Part shown: in pieces, positions 35,571 to 45,262 of the stretch
Position numbering within the stretch: position 1 is the first letter of the stretch
Layout of the letters: each line of letters begins with the position of its first letter
Assembly: GCA_002416125.1 (NCBI GenBank)
Contig: DIBU01000016.1
Span: 1-64,000, forward strand
Direction of reading: 5' to 3'
Origin: Halieaceae bacterium UBA5044
GTDB taxonomy: Bacteria; Pseudomonadota; Gammaproteobacteria; Pseudomonadales; Halieaceae
Length of the DNA stretch: 64,000 bases
Notes under the pieces: model-generated
Told to the model about the DNA's origin: nothing
Seen by the model: only the letters and a program-made list of their open reading frames with translations
Database searches by the model: none
Made by a program: the position numbers and the translations under genes

Positions 35571-38246
35571 ATGATCGTTTCCGACCGCCCCTCGGGGCGC
35601 CCCCTCTGGCTTGCGACGCTGGTCGCCAGTGCACTGCCCTTCTCCACTGCGGTGCAGGCACAGCTCGAGGAAGTCATCGTCACCGCCCAGAAACGCGCGG
35701 AGTCCGTGCAGGATGTCCCTATCGCCATCACCGCCTTCGATGAGAACGCGCTGCGCAGCAAGCAGATCAACGGCTTCGCCGACATGCGTTTCACTGCCCC
35801 GAACGTCACCTTCAACAAGGGCAACTTCACCGGCAACAACTTCCAGATTCGCGGCGTGGGCACCAACCTCGTCGCCGCGTCGGCGGACGCCGGTGTGGGC
35901 GTACACGTCAACGAAGTGCCGCTGATTTCGCCGCGACTGTTCGAAACCGAATACTACGATATCGAGCAGGTCTCCGTGCTGCGCGGCCCCCAGGGCACGC
36001 TGTACGGTCGCAACTCCACAGGCGGCGCCGCCAACATGGTGACACGGCCAGCCAGTCTCGATGGCTGGGAAGGCAATGTGGAAGCGCAATACGGCAATTA
36101 TGACCACACGAAGCTCAGCGGCGCGGTGAATCTCCCCGTGACTGACAGCCTCGCCCTGCGGCTTGCCGGGCTGTGGCTGGACCGGGAGGGCTATACCGAC
36201 AACGTATTCAATGGCAGCGATGTCGATGGCCGGGACCAGGTGTCGCTGCGCGCATCCCTGCGCTGGCTGCCGACAGACAGCACCCAGGTCGACCTGATGC
36301 TGTCCTGGTTCGACGAGGACAGCACACGCACCCGCAGCCAGAAGACGCTCTGTCACAACGACCCCAGCGGCGTCATGGGCTGCCTGCCGGATCGACTGGA
36401 CTTCGATGTTCCCAATCCCTCGTCGCAGCTCTCCAATATTCTGGCATCCAACGCGCTTCTGGGGCCGCTGGGGGCGTTCACGCTGGGTTCCAATATACGC
36501 GGCGAAGTGCCGCGGGACCTGCGCAAAGTCGCCAGTGAACGGTCACCCGTCTACAGGGCAGACGAAACCCTGCTCACGCTGAACATCGCACAGGAACTGG
36601 GTGACTACACCGTGAGTTTTGTCGGCGGCTATCAGGACACCACGGTCCTGTCGCAAATGGATTACCAGTGGACGGTGGCCGGCGCTTTTCCCATTCCGGC
36701 GCTGCTGCCTGTTGTCGCGCCCACGGCGGCGGCCACGCTCTATGCCGACGGCCTCTGGCCCATCTCTGCACCCTCGCGCAATGCCACCGGCAGCGTTGGC
36801 GGCCATATCGATTCCTTCAGCCCCGGCCTTGAAGCCTACGACCAATCCAACCAGTCCTCAGAGCAGGTGTCCGCCGAGCTGCGCCTGCAGTCGGACTTCG
36901 ACGGTCAGCTGAACTTCCTCATCGGCGGCTTCTGGATGGACGTCGATCTCGATAACCAGTACTGGGTCTTCTCCTCCGGCTTCGACTATTTTGCCAGCGT
37001 GTTTCCGGCCGCCGCGCTCGGCCTCGACGGGCAGGGCTGGGTCGGCCCACAGTTCAACAACGAAACCGGCGAGTATGGCATCCGCTCACAGGCAGTGTTC
37101 GGCGAAGTCTACTACGCACTGACCGACACCCTGAAGCTGACGCTGGGGGCGCGCTATACACGGGACAAAAAAACCATTGAGGATCGGCAGATCCTGTTCA
37201 ACAACGACCCGGCGACCGGCGCACCGGTGCTGCAGCCACTGGGCGCGGACCTGCCCATCCCCACCGCGACACGCCGCGAAAGCAATGACTGGCAGGAAGC
37301 CACGGGGCGTATCGTGCTCGACTGGTCAGTCACCGCCGACACACTGGCCTACGTCTCACTGTCCCGCGGCTACAAGGGTGGCGGCTTCAACCCCCCCTTC
37401 GACCCGGTGCAGTTCCCCAGCCAGGAACCGAACTTCGAACCGGAGTTTGTCGACGCGCTGGAATTCGGCACCAAGAACACGCTGCTGGACAACACCCTGC
37501 AGGCAAACTTCAGTGCCTTCCTCTACGACTACACCGACATGCAGGTGTCCAAGATCGTCAACCGCACGTCCTTCAACGAGAACACCGACGCACAGATCTG
37601 GGGGGGTGAGGCAGAGTTCGTGTTTGCACCCAGCGCCAGTTGGGTGCTGAACGCCAACCTCGCCTACCTCAACACCGAGGTGAAGGACTTCGAAAGCTTC
37701 GATACCCGCGATCCCACCGCCGGGCGCAGCGATGTCACCCTGCTCAAGGACCTGACCAACGCCTCCAACTGTGTAGCCCTGCTGGCGCCGGACGTCTACG
37801 CCGCGCAGTTTGGCTCACCGTTCACCCGCTGCAGTGCGCTGGCGGCGGCCGGTGTGCCGATTACCGATGGCATTGCGCAGAACCTTGATGGAAACCACCT
37901 GCAGAACGCCCCGGAGTGGTCACTGAGTGTCGGCGCGCAGTACAACCTGGCTTTTGCCGACAGCAGCTCACTGGCATTGCGCATCGACTACTACTGGCAG
38001 GACGCCATGTATGCACGGCTGTTCAACCGCCCCATCGACCGCATTGACGCCTGGGACGTCTGGAACGCGCAGGCCACCTACACGGCAGCCGATGGCCAAT
38101 GGTATGCCAGGGCCTACATCAAGAACATCACCGATGATGATCACCTGGTGGCCATGTACGTCACCGACCCGTCCTCCGGCCTGTTCACCAATGTGTTTTC
38201 CATCGAGCCGCGAACCTTCGGCCTGGCACTGGGTTACAACTTCTAG
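35571..38246 (+). CDS. TonB-dependent receptor
   Basis: An 891-residue outer-membrane receptor. The signal peptide ends near STAVQA-QLEEV, followed by a TonB-box-like EEVIVTAQKR. The plug domain includes DVPIAITAFDENALRSKQ and RGPQGTLYGRNSTGGAANMV, the classical plug signature, and the beta-barrel ends in FGLALGYNF with the terminal Phe. The arrangement is that of the large sterol/aromatic or siderophore type found in degradation-specialised bacteria. Ligand unknown. AGGAG precedes the ATG at 35571. It diverges from the DUF6482-like gene over 124 bases. Confidence 0.95.
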   Translation: MIVSDRPSGRPLWLATLVASALPFSTAVQAQLEEVIVTAQKRAESVQDVPIAITAFDENALRSKQINGFADMRFTAPNVTFNKGNFTGNNFQIRGVGTNLVAASADAGVGVHVNEVPLISPRLFETEYYDIEQVSVLRGPQGTLYGRNSTGGAANMVTRPASLDGWEGNVEAQYGNYDHTKLSGAVNLPVTDSLALRLAGLWLDREGYTDNVFNGSDVDGRDQVSLRASLRWLPTDSTQVDLMLSWFDEDSTRTRSQKTLCHNDPSGVMGCLPDRLDFDVPNPSSQLSNILASNALLGPLGAFTLGSNIRGEVPRDLRKVASERSPVYRADETLLTLNIAQELGDYTVSFVGGYQDTTVLSQMDYQWTVAGAFPIPALLPVVAPTAAATLYADGLWPISAPSRNATGSVGGHIDSFSPGLEAYDQSNQSSEQVSAELRLQSDFDGQLNFLIGGFWMDVDLDNQYWVFSSGFDYFASVFPAAALGLDGQGWVGPQFNNETGEYGIRSQAVFGEVYYALTDTLKLTLGARYTRDKKTIEDRQILFNNDPATGAPVLQPLGADLPIPTATRRESNDWQEATGRIVLDWSVTADTLAYVSLSRGYKGGGFNPPFDPVQFPSQEPNFEPEFVDALEFGTKNTLLDNTLQANFSAFLYDYTDMQVSKIVNRTSFNENTDAQIWGGEAEFVFAPSASWVLNANLAYLNTEVKDFESFDTRDPTAGRSDVTLLKDLTNASNCVALLAPDVYAAQFGSPFTRCSALAAAGVPITDGIAQNLDGNHLQNAPEWSLSVGAQYNLAFADSSSLALRIDYYWQDAMYARLFNRPIDRIDAWDVWNAQATYTAADGQWYARAYIKNITDDDHLVAMYVTDPSSGLFTNVFSIEPRTFGLALGYNF

Positions 38247-38320
38247 CGGCAGCCGCTACGGGCAGCCTGAGGGGGAATTCTGCTACCATCGTGGCAACGG
38301 ATTGTCACGGTCGCCGCCCT

Positions 38321-40165
38321 ATGCCCAGACTACTGATCTACATCATCGCTGTTCCCGTCCTTCTCGTGCTGGCGACAGCAGCGCTGCTGCCGGTGTTTCT
38401 GGATGAGGCGCGGCTGATACGGCTCGCCACCGAAACCCTGGAGCAGCGCAGCGGCGCCAGGCTGGAGGTCCGGGGCGATGCCGGCCTCTCCCTGCTGCCA
38501 CGGCTGTCGCTGCAGCTGGAGGATACGGTGCTGCGCTTGCCGGAAGAGCAACAGCCAGAAATCAGCGTGCAGCAGCTGTCGGTGGAAGTGTTCCTGTGGC
38601 CACTGCTGTCGCGGGAGGTGGCCATCAAGGGGATCAGCCTGACGGGACTCGAGGTCATCGTGCCCGCCCCCGAGTCCGCGCCCGCCAGCTCGACCCTGGC
38701 CCTGACCGATGCCGAGCTGGAAGCATTCTACGCGCAGCGTCGGCAAGCCCTGCGCGCGGCTGCTGAAGCCGGTGCCGGCGCGGCGCTGGGTCTGCCGCTG
38801 GCCCTGAACATTGCCAATCTGTCGCTCGATGATGCGCGCGTGCAGCTGCTGCAAGCCGATGGCGCGGCACCGCAAGAGATCACGATTTCATCCATGACTG
38901 CCAGCGACATCAACCTCGAGGGCCGCCCCGCGGCGCTCAGCCTCGCCCTGCAGCTCGCCGGCGAGCGCCCTGTCGACGTCACGCTCACCGCAGGCTTTAC
39001 ACTCAGCGCCGACCAGAGCGCAGCCGACGTCGAGGAGCTGACCATCACGCTCGCCGGCGCCACGCGGGAACCCGTGGTGCTGCAGACCAGCGGCACCATC
39101 ACCCTGAATACCCAGCGCGCCGAACTCGCGCTGGAACTGAGCAGCGGTGAGATTCAGGGCACGGGGACGCTGGTCTACAGCAGCTTCGAGAGTCCGCAGA
39201 TCGACGCCCAGCTCCGTCTCAACCTGCTGGACCCGGCACTGCTGCTGCTCGCCGGGCCGGAGGCTGCGACCTCAACACCAGACAGCGCGGGAAGCGGTGA
39301 CGATGCATTGCCGCTGGACGCCATCCGTCTGGCGGACACCCGGGCCGACCTGCGTGTCGAGCGTGCCCTCCTGGGGCCACACGCCATCGACAACCTGCGC
39401 CTGCGCCTGCGGGCAGCCGAGGGCGTGCTCAAGATTGACACCATCGCCGGCACACTGCACGGCGGCGCATTGAACGCCACCGCAACCCTGGACGCCCACC
39501 GGGCAACCGCCGTGTTGTCCTCCCGCGGTGAACTGACCGGGCTGGATACAGCGCAGTTGCTCGCCGCACTGGAGGCGGAGCCACTGCTCTCCGGGCTCGC
39601 GGACGCAGACTGGGAGCTGCAAAGCCGCGGCAATACGGCGGCTGCGCTGGTTCAGAATCTCCAGGGGCCGCTCAACCTGACCACACGCAATGTAGTGCTG
39701 GAACAGTTCGGGGTCGAGCGGATGCTGTGCGAAGTGGTTGCCCAGGTCAATCAGGAAGCACTGGCGGCGGAGCTGCCGCAGCAGAGCAACTTCCAGGACC
39801 TGAGCGCCCGCGTCACGCTCGGCGAAGGCAAGGCACGGCTGGACCCCCTGCAGGCCGATCTCGCACACATGGCACTGCGCGGCACGGGGAACCTGCAGCT
39901 CGACAGCTACGCGTTCAACGCCGAGTTCCGCGCGCGCCTCTCACCGACGCTGGGCGAGCTTGATCCTGCCTGCCGGGTGAACGAACGCCTCACCGCCATC
40001 AGCTGGCCGGTGCTGTGCAGCGGTACACTGGACGACAGCCCCGCCAGCTGGTGCCGCGTCGACAGCAAGGAGATCATCGCGTCACTGACCCGCAACGAGC
40101 TCGAACGCAAAGCCAAGGAAGAAGGCGGGCGCTTCCTGCAGCGCCTGTTCAAGGGCAAGGACTGA
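38321..40165 (+). CDS. AsmA family protein
   Basis: A 614-residue inner-membrane-anchored periplasmic protein. One N-terminal span (LLIYIIAVPVLLVLATAALL) is followed by the AsmA pattern LEQRSGARLEVRGDAGLSLLPRLSLQLEDTVL. It closes with the AsmA-2 domain, including AELPQQSNFQDLSARVTLGEGKARLDPLQADLAHMALRG. AsmA-like proteins are linked to phospholipid transport to the outer membrane. Start ATG 38321 is chosen over a GTG at 38291 because it places the membrane span at the very N-terminus. It converges on the D-aminoacylase gene with 2 bases between stops. Confidence 0.88.
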   Translation: MPRLLIYIIAVPVLLVLATAALLPVFLDEARLIRLATETLEQRSGARLEVRGDAGLSLLPRLSLQLEDTVLRLPEEQQPEISVQQLSVEVFLWPLLSREVAIKGISLTGLEVIVPAPESAPASSTLALTDAELEAFYAQRRQALRAAAEAGAGAALGLPLALNIANLSLDDARVQLLQADGAAPQEITISSMTASDINLEGRPAALSLALQLAGERPVDVTLTAGFTLSADQSAADVEELTITLAGATREPVVLQTSGTITLNTQRAELALELSSGEIQGTGTLVYSSFESPQIDAQLRLNLLDPALLLLAGPEAATSTPDSAGSGDDALPLDAIRLADTRADLRVERALLGPHAIDNLRLRLRAAEGVLKIDTIAGTLHGGALNATATLDAHRATAVLSSRGELTGLDTAQLLAALEAEPLLSGLADADWELQSRGNTAAALVQNLQGPLNLTTRNVVLEQFGVERMLCEVVAQVNQEALAAELPQQSNFQDLSARVTLGEGKARLDPLQADLAHMALRGTGNLQLDSYAFNAEFRARLSPTLGELDPACRVNERLTAISWPVLCSGTLDDSPASWCRVDSKEIIASLTRNELERKAKEEGGRFLQRLFKGKD

Positions 40166-40167
40166 TT

Positions 40168-42036
40168 TCAGGCAGCGCGCAGTGCGCGTCCGAGGCGGCG
40201 GCTGCCCAGCACTTCGGTAAAGTCGCCGTCCTGCCACACAGGCTCACCGTGAATCAGCACCCGCGTCACCACGCCATCTGAGCGGTTTACCATCTGCTTG
40301 TGGTCAAACAACTCGCGGTGGATAAAGGCGCGGTGATCGTTGCTGTCCCAGCCCTGCAGCGCCGCCGGATCCAGCATGGTGATATCGGCCTGCGCACCGA
40401 TCTCGAGGCTGCCGACGTCCAGGCCGAAAAATGCCGCGGGCTCGCGGGTCAGGCGCCGCACCATGGCGGCCACGGTACCGAGCCCCTCCGCCTGGGCCAG
40501 CTTCAGCGACATCAGGTTGCCGTCAAAGAATGCCATATTGGTCAGGTGGGCACCGGAATCGTTGAAGCCGGGCAGGGCACTGGGATGCAGCAGATAGCCC
40601 AGCGTGGCACGGTTGTCCTTGTTGCCGACATCCACCCACCAGCGGAACGACTTGTCGTATTCGCGCAGCAGATGCAGCATGAAATTGACCTCATCCTCCG
40701 TGGGTGAGGGAAATTTGGCGAAGGCCTCCCGCTCTGCCTCGGACCGGGCCTCGGCAGCCTGGCCGCGCTGCACGCGCCGCAAACGGTCGAACACCTGCTG
40801 CATGCTTTCGCCGTCCCAGTCCGCGACCGGCGCACCGTCGAAGATCATGCGCTCCAGGTCGCGAATCACCAGCTTGTCAGGGAGCCCCAGCTTTGCCTTG
40901 AGGCGCGCGAGATTGCGTCCCTTGCGGCCGTGCTCCCAATCGTGACGAAACTCCTCCACGAAGGCCGGATCGTCCAGCAGCGCGCGGCGGCCGGCGACAT
41001 CGTCATACTCCTTCGCAATCAGTTTGCAGGTGGAAGGCAGCTCCTCGAATACCGGGCTGACGATACCGTCCGACCAGAGACGGAAATTGGTGCCCAGCGC
41101 CTGAAAATGGATGCGCCCCTTCAGCAATGAACTGTTGATCAGCTTCGCCAGCCCCAGAAACGCGTTCGAGGCCCTGGGCGCCAGCACGAACTCCATCACC
41201 GACAGCGCAGACGTTTTCAGTGGCTTGCCGAACAGGCGCCCGCTGCTGAACAGAAAATACAGCAGGCCCTTCACCCGGTTCTCGATCAACGGCGTGGTCT
41301 GCCATACCCTGCCGCGCCGACGCACAACACCCAGCAGGCGCTTGAGCTCGCTGTAACCCGCGAATTGTGTGGGAATGCGCTGGTCCGTGTGGGGCTCGTT
41401 GGCCAGGTAATGGAACGGCAGACCGTCGGTGCTCAAGCCCAGATAGCCCTGCTCCATGGCTGTGTCCAGCAGGTTTTCCATGCGGCTCAGCTCGGCCGCA
41501 GTGGGTTTGCGACTGATGCTGTCCTGCAGCCCCATCACTTCGACGCGCAGCATGGAGTGGGGCACAAAAGCACCAATATTCGGGCCGAGCGCCAGATTGT
41601 CAAAGTGATCCATGTAATCCCCGGTGTTGTCCCAGGTGATTGCCTCAACGCATTTGCTGAGGACTTTCTTCGGGATGTTCTCCACGCGGGTAAAACAGTC
41701 GACAATCGGGTTCTGTTCACCCTCCACCTGCTGTCCGAAGCAGGTACCCAGGCTGCAGTTGCCCACCAGCACAGTCGTGGTGCCGTGGCGGACCACCTCG
41801 GGCAGCCTTGGATCCAGATCCACCTCCAGGTCGAGGTGCGTGTGGATATCCAGCAGGCCCGGCATCAACCACTGGCCGCTGCCATCAATGACGCGCCCGG
41901 CCTCGGCCCGGGGCAGACCCGCCCCGCGCGCCGCTATCCTGCCGTCACGAATGGCGATATCCAGTACCTGCGGCGCGTCGCCGCTACCGTCAAATACCAA
42001 TGCGTCAGTGATCAGGGTGTCCCAGGTTGTGCTCAT
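40168..42036 (-). CDS. D-aminoacylase / N-acyl-D-amino-acid deacylase family amidohydrolase
   Basis: A 622-residue urease-superfamily hydrolase. It has an N-terminal strand set with DVAIRDGRIAARG-type residues, the metal motif PGLLDIHTHLDLE near residue 65, and VRHGTTTVLVGNCSLGTCFG with the cysteine and glycine-rich loop of D-aminoacylases. ALPGFNDSGAHLTNMAFFDG carries the C-terminal Asp. Such enzymes release D-amino acids from N-acyl conjugates, though related members act on cyclic amides and imides. It diverges from the marR operon, with 182 bases between the starts, so it could share the MarR operator. Confidence 0.85.
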   Translation of the reverse strand: MSTTWDTLITDALVFDGSGDAPQVLDIAIRDGRIAARGAGLPRAEAGRVIDGSGQWLMPGLLDIHTHLDLEVDLDPRLPEVVRHGTTTVLVGNCSLGTCFGQQVEGEQNPIVDCFTRVENIPKKVLSKCVEAITWDNTGDYMDHFDNLALGPNIGAFVPHSMLRVEVMGLQDSISRKPTAAELSRMENLLDTAMEQGYLGLSTDGLPFHYLANEPHTDQRIPTQFAGYSELKRLLGVVRRRGRVWQTTPLIENRVKGLLYFLFSSGRLFGKPLKTSALSVMEFVLAPRASNAFLGLAKLINSSLLKGRIHFQALGTNFRLWSDGIVSPVFEELPSTCKLIAKEYDDVAGRRALLDDPAFVEEFRHDWEHGRKGRNLARLKAKLGLPDKLVIRDLERMIFDGAPVADWDGESMQQVFDRLRRVQRGQAAEARSEAEREAFAKFPSPTEDEVNFMLHLLREYDKSFRWWVDVGNKDNRATLGYLLHPSALPGFNDSGAHLTNMAFFDGNLMSLKLAQAEGLGTVAAMVRRLTREPAAFFGLDVGSLEIGAQADITMLDPAALQGWDSNDHRAFIHRELFDHKQMVNRSDGVVTRVLIHGEPVWQDGDFTEVLGSRRLGRALRAA

Positions 42037-42160
42037 GCGGTTCGCTCTCCATGGCTGTGTGCTGGTGTTATTGCATCAGGCCTCAATCTGCCATCCGCCG
42101 GCGGTGCAGTAAAGCGCTTCCGCACTGCGGTGGCAGGACCGCATCGGGCAGAATCGCGAC

Positions 42161-42188
42161 TTGCCAATTTAATAAGCATACTTATAAT
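42161..42188 (+). promoter_or_regulatory. Strong sigma-70 promoter of the marR-emrAB-selO operon
   Basis: TTGCCA (42161-42166, five of six -35 consensus bases) and a perfect TATAAT (42183-42188) are 16 bases apart. Transcription would start near 42195, 24 bases before the marR GTG. This is the best-formed sigma-70 promoter I see in front of a protein gene in the window. Confidence 0.7.
42172..42185. promoter_or_regulatory. MarR-type operator inside the promoter spacer
   Basis: ATAAG (42172-42176), CATA, CTTAT (42181-42185) form a perfect 5-bp inverted repeat with a 4-base centre, extending imperfectly to about 18 bp. It overlaps the spacer and the first bases of the -10, so binding by the adjacent MarR protein would block RNA polymerase. 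The form is close to known MarR-family sites (TTGTAAG-type half sites with a 4-base gap). This supports autorepression with ligand-triggered release. Confidence 0.6.
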
Positions 42189-42218
42189 AAACAAACCTAC
42201 GAACAGCGGGAACCTGAC

Positions 42219-42662
42219 GTGAGCCGCGCGCGCAACGACGCCACCGACCAGCTCAGCTTTGAACTGCACACCACGGCGCGCCTGCTGCGGCGCAATTATG
42301 ACCGGCGCGCCCGCGCCCACGGCCTGACCCGTGCCAAGTGGCAGGTGCTGTGGTCGCTGTCGCGGGAACAGGGGGTAAAACAGGCCGAGCTCGCCGAGCG
42401 ACTGGACGTTGCCCCCATCAGTCTCACCCGTCAGCTGGATGTGCTCGAGCAGGAGGGCCTGCTGGAGCGGCGCCGCGACGAACAGGATCGACGCTGCTTT
42501 CGCATCTACCTGACCGATGCGGCGCAGCCGGCACTGACCACGCTGCGCGAGCTGGCGGAATTGACCCGCGGTGAGGCGCTGGCGGGGCTCAGCCATGAAG
42601 AGATCGTGCAGCTGAAATCACTGCTGGAGCGCATTCGCCAGAACCTGGGCAGAGAGGAGTAG
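42219..42662 (+). CDS. MarR family transcriptional regulator
   Basis: A 147-residue winged-helix repressor. It has a dimerisation helix at the N-terminus and the DNA-binding part GVKQAELAERLDVAPISLTRQLDVLEQEGLLERRRDEQDRR (helix-turn-helix then wing), and it ends with the C-terminal dimer helices. The GTG at 42219 follows the operator and promoter directly. It is the first gene of marR-emrA-emrB-selO and probably represses its own operon until a phenolic or drug-like ligand binds, as EmrR (MprA) does for emrAB. Confidence 0.92.
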   Translation: MSRARNDATDQLSFELHTTARLLRRNYDRRARAHGLTRAKWQVLWSLSREQGVKQAELAERLDVAPISLTRQLDVLEQEGLLERRRDEQDRRCFRIYLTDAAQPALTTLRELAELTRGEALAGLSHEEIVQLKSLLERIRQNLGREE

Positions 42663-42669
42663 AACCACT

Positions 42670-43737
42670 GTGTCACTGCTATTGCAAAGACGTCTGCTGA
42701 TGGGTGCAGGGCTGGTCGCCGGCGCGCTGGCGGTTGCCTGGTTCCTGCTCGGTGGGCAGGGCAGCATCAGCACCGAGAACGCCTACGTCAAAGCCAACAA
42801 GCTGGCGCTGTCCAGTGAGGTGAACGCCATCGTCAAGGCGGTGCTGGTACAGCCCAATCAGCCGGTCGAGGCAGGACAGCTGCTGGTACAGCTGGAGGAC
42901 CAGCCGTTCCAGCTGGCGGTGGCGGAAGCCGAGGCACACCTCGCGCAGGTGAAAAACCAGATCATGGTGCGACGCGCCGACTACGCCGAAGTCGAGGCCG
43001 AACTGCGCCAGGCCGAGGAAGATGCGGCGTTTTACCAACGTCAGCTGGCGCGCAACCAGCGCATGGGGCCGTCGGCGATTTCCGAAGCCGACCTCGACGA
43101 GTCACGGCAAGAGCTGGCGCGCTCACAGGCCCGGATCGCCATCAACCGGCAGAAGCTGGCAGGCCTGCGTGCCGCACTGGGTGGCAACCCCGACACCCCT
43201 CTTGAGGCCCAGGCTGACATACAGGTCGCACAGGCGCAGCTGGATCGCGCCCGCTATCAACTGTCCCGCACCCGCATCACCGCACCCACCGCAGGCACCG
43301 TCGCCAACGAAGTGCCCCAACTGGGCGAAATGACCATGGCAGGCTTTGCCGTGGTCACCCTGATGGCGACCGACGACATCTGGATTGAAGCCAATCTCAA
43401 GGAAACGCAACTGACCCACGTGCGCCCCGGCCAGACCGCCGAGGTGACCATCGACGCCTACCCCGGGCAGGTACTGCGAGCACGGGTCGACACCCTGAGC
43501 CCGGCCAGTGGATCAGAATTCGCCATGATTCCGGCACAGAACGCCAGCGGCAACTGGGTCAAGGTCGTGCAGCGGATTCCCGTGCGCCTGCGACTGGAGA
43601 GCAGACCGCAGGACGCCGTGCTGCGGGCCGGCATGAGCGCCGAGGTGCGTATTGCGACGGAGAGTCCTGCACCGCTGGCCAGTGCAGGTGTGAGCCCCAC
43701 TCCCGGCGCCGACCAGGTGGCTGCCAGCTCCCTGTGA
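42670..43737 (+). CDS. HlyD/EmrA-type membrane fusion protein
   Basis: A 355-residue periplasmic adaptor. One N-terminal span (GAGLVAGALAVAWFLLGG) is followed by a lipoyl-like half (STENAYVKANKLALSSEVNAIVKAVLVQPNQPVEAGQLLVQLED), a helical hairpin, the second lipoyl half (ITAPTAGTVANEVPQLGEM) and a beta-barrel (WIEANLKETQLTHVRPGQ). This is the EmrA pattern, linking the DHA2 pump to an outer-membrane channel. It starts with GTG 7 bases after marR, behind GAGAGGAG, and its stop overlaps the pump gene. Confidence 0.92.
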   Translation: MSLLLQRRLLMGAGLVAGALAVAWFLLGGQGSISTENAYVKANKLALSSEVNAIVKAVLVQPNQPVEAGQLLVQLEDQPFQLAVAEAEAHLAQVKNQIMVRRADYAEVEAELRQAEEDAAFYQRQLARNQRMGPSAISEADLDESRQELARSQARIAINRQKLAGLRAALGGNPDTPLEAQADIQVAQAQLDRARYQLSRTRITAPTAGTVANEVPQLGEMTMAGFAVVTLMATDDIWIEANLKETQLTHVRPGQTAEVTIDAYPGQVLRARVDTLSPASGSEFAMIPAQNASGNWVKVVQRIPVRLRLESRPQDAVLRAGMSAEVRIATESPAPLASAGVSPTPGADQVAASSL

Positions 43738-45242
43738 GTCCGCGCACCGCAGCACCCTGGCTGGTGGCCGCCAGCGTCATGCCGGCCACCATTATCCAGG
43801 TGGTGGATACCACGATCGCCAATGTGGCACTGCCGCACATGCAGGGCAGCCTGGGCGCAAGCAGCGACCAGGTCATCTGGATCCTGACCTCGTACATTGT
43901 GACTGCGGCAATCATGACCCTTCCGGTGGGCTACATGGCTCAGCGCTTCGGCCGCCGCTCAGTGCTGCTCTGGTCGGTTGCCGGCTTCACACTCACGTCC
44001 ATGCTCTGCGGCCAGGCCACCAGCCTGAATGAAATGGTCATCTGGCGCATTGCCCAGGGCGCCTTTGGAGCGTCACTGGCACCGCTGTCGCAGTCCATCC
44101 TGCTGGACACCTTCCCCAAGGAAAAACACGCCTCTGCCATGAGCATCTGGGGCATGGGCATCATGATAGGTCCGATCCTGGGCCCCACACTGGGTGGCTG
44201 GCTCACCGACAGCTACTCCTGGCGCTACGTTTTTTACATCAACGTGCCGCTGGGCGTCGCGTCGCTGATCGGCATTTACTGCTTCGTACCCAAAACCCCG
44301 ACCCTGGAGAAGCGCTTCGACCTGCTCGGCTTCGGCCTGCTGGCAGTGGCGGTGGGCGCACTGCAATTGCTGCTGGACCGCGGCGAGCACGTGCTGTGGT
44401 TTGAGTCGCTGGAAATACAGCTGTACGCAGTGATGATCGGCCTTGGGCTGTACCTGTTCACCGTGCACACCCTCACCAGCGACCAGCGTTTTGTATCGCC
44501 GGCGCTGTTCCGGGACCGCAATTACGTGACCGGTGTGCTGTTCATTTTCCTGGTGGGCATTGTGCTGCTGGCCACCATGGCCCTGCTGCCGCCCTTTCTG
44601 CAGATCTGGAAGGGTTACCCGGCGGTTACCACGGGGCTGGTGCTGATGCCCCGCGGCGTGGGAACCATGCTCGGCATGATGGTGGTGGCGCGGCTGATGC
44701 GCCACTTCGACCCGCGCATACTGATCATCCTCGGCATGTGTACGGCCAGCGCGACGCTGGCGGAGATGGCGCGCTTCACCCTGGAAGTGGGGCAAACCAC
44801 CCTGGCCATGACCGGCTTCGTGCAGGGACTCGGACTCGGGCTGGTGTTCATTCCCACCACCACCCTGGCCTATGCGACCCTTGCCCCGCAGCTGCGCGAT
44901 GAGGGCGCGGCCCTGTTCAGCCTGTCACGCAACCTGGGCAGCAGTATCGGTGTCTCCCTGATCATGGCATTATTGAGCCGGAATATGTGGATCAACCAGC
45001 AGGAACTGGCCGCACGTCTGACGCTGGAAGCGGGCCTGCCACAGGGTCTCCGCGACCCGTCCGCACTGGCGGCCTTACCCGGTGAGCTGATCGCCACCGT
45101 CAGCCGGCAGGCTGCCGAGATCGCCTATGTGAATGACTTCCATCTGCTCATGTGGGTCAATCTGGCAGCCATCCCGATGGTACTTCTGCTGCGCGTTCCG
45201 AAAGACCTGCATGAGGCCAGCGCTCCGGCCACGGAGGCTTGA
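43734..45242 (+). CDS. DHA2 family (EmrB-type) multidrug efflux MFS transporter
   Basis: A 502-residue, 14-span proton-driven exporter. Motif D1-like QVVDTTIANVALPHMQGSLG opens the first span. MAQRFGRRSVLLW is motif A. MGIMIGPILGPTLGGWL is motif C of drug antiporters. It pairs with the upstream EmrA protein to expel toxic hydrophobic compounds across both membranes. The GTG start overlaps the emrA stop in GTGA, so the two subunits are coupled. The selO gene follows after 20 bases. Confidence 0.93.
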   Translation: MSPRTAAPWLVAASVMPATIIQVVDTTIANVALPHMQGSLGASSDQVIWILTSYIVTAAIMTLPVGYMAQRFGRRSVLLWSVAGFTLTSMLCGQATSLNEMVIWRIAQGAFGASLAPLSQSILLDTFPKEKHASAMSIWGMGIMIGPILGPTLGGWLTDSYSWRYVFYINVPLGVASLIGIYCFVPKTPTLEKRFDLLGFGLLAVAVGALQLLLDRGEHVLWFESLEIQLYAVMIGLGLYLFTVHTLTSDQRFVSPALFRDRNYVTGVLFIFLVGIVLLATMALLPPFLQIWKGYPAVTTGLVLMPRGVGTMLGMMVVARLMRHFDPRILIILGMCTASATLAEMARFTLEVGQTTLAMTGFVQGLGLGLVFIPTTTLAYATLAPQLRDEGAALFSLSRNLGSSIGVSLIMALLSRNMWINQQELAARLTLEAGLPQGLRDPSALAALPGELIATVSRQAAEIAYVNDFHLLMWVNLAAIPMVLLLRVPKDLHEASAPATEA

Positions 45243-45262
45243 GCCCGGAGAGACGACCCCTG

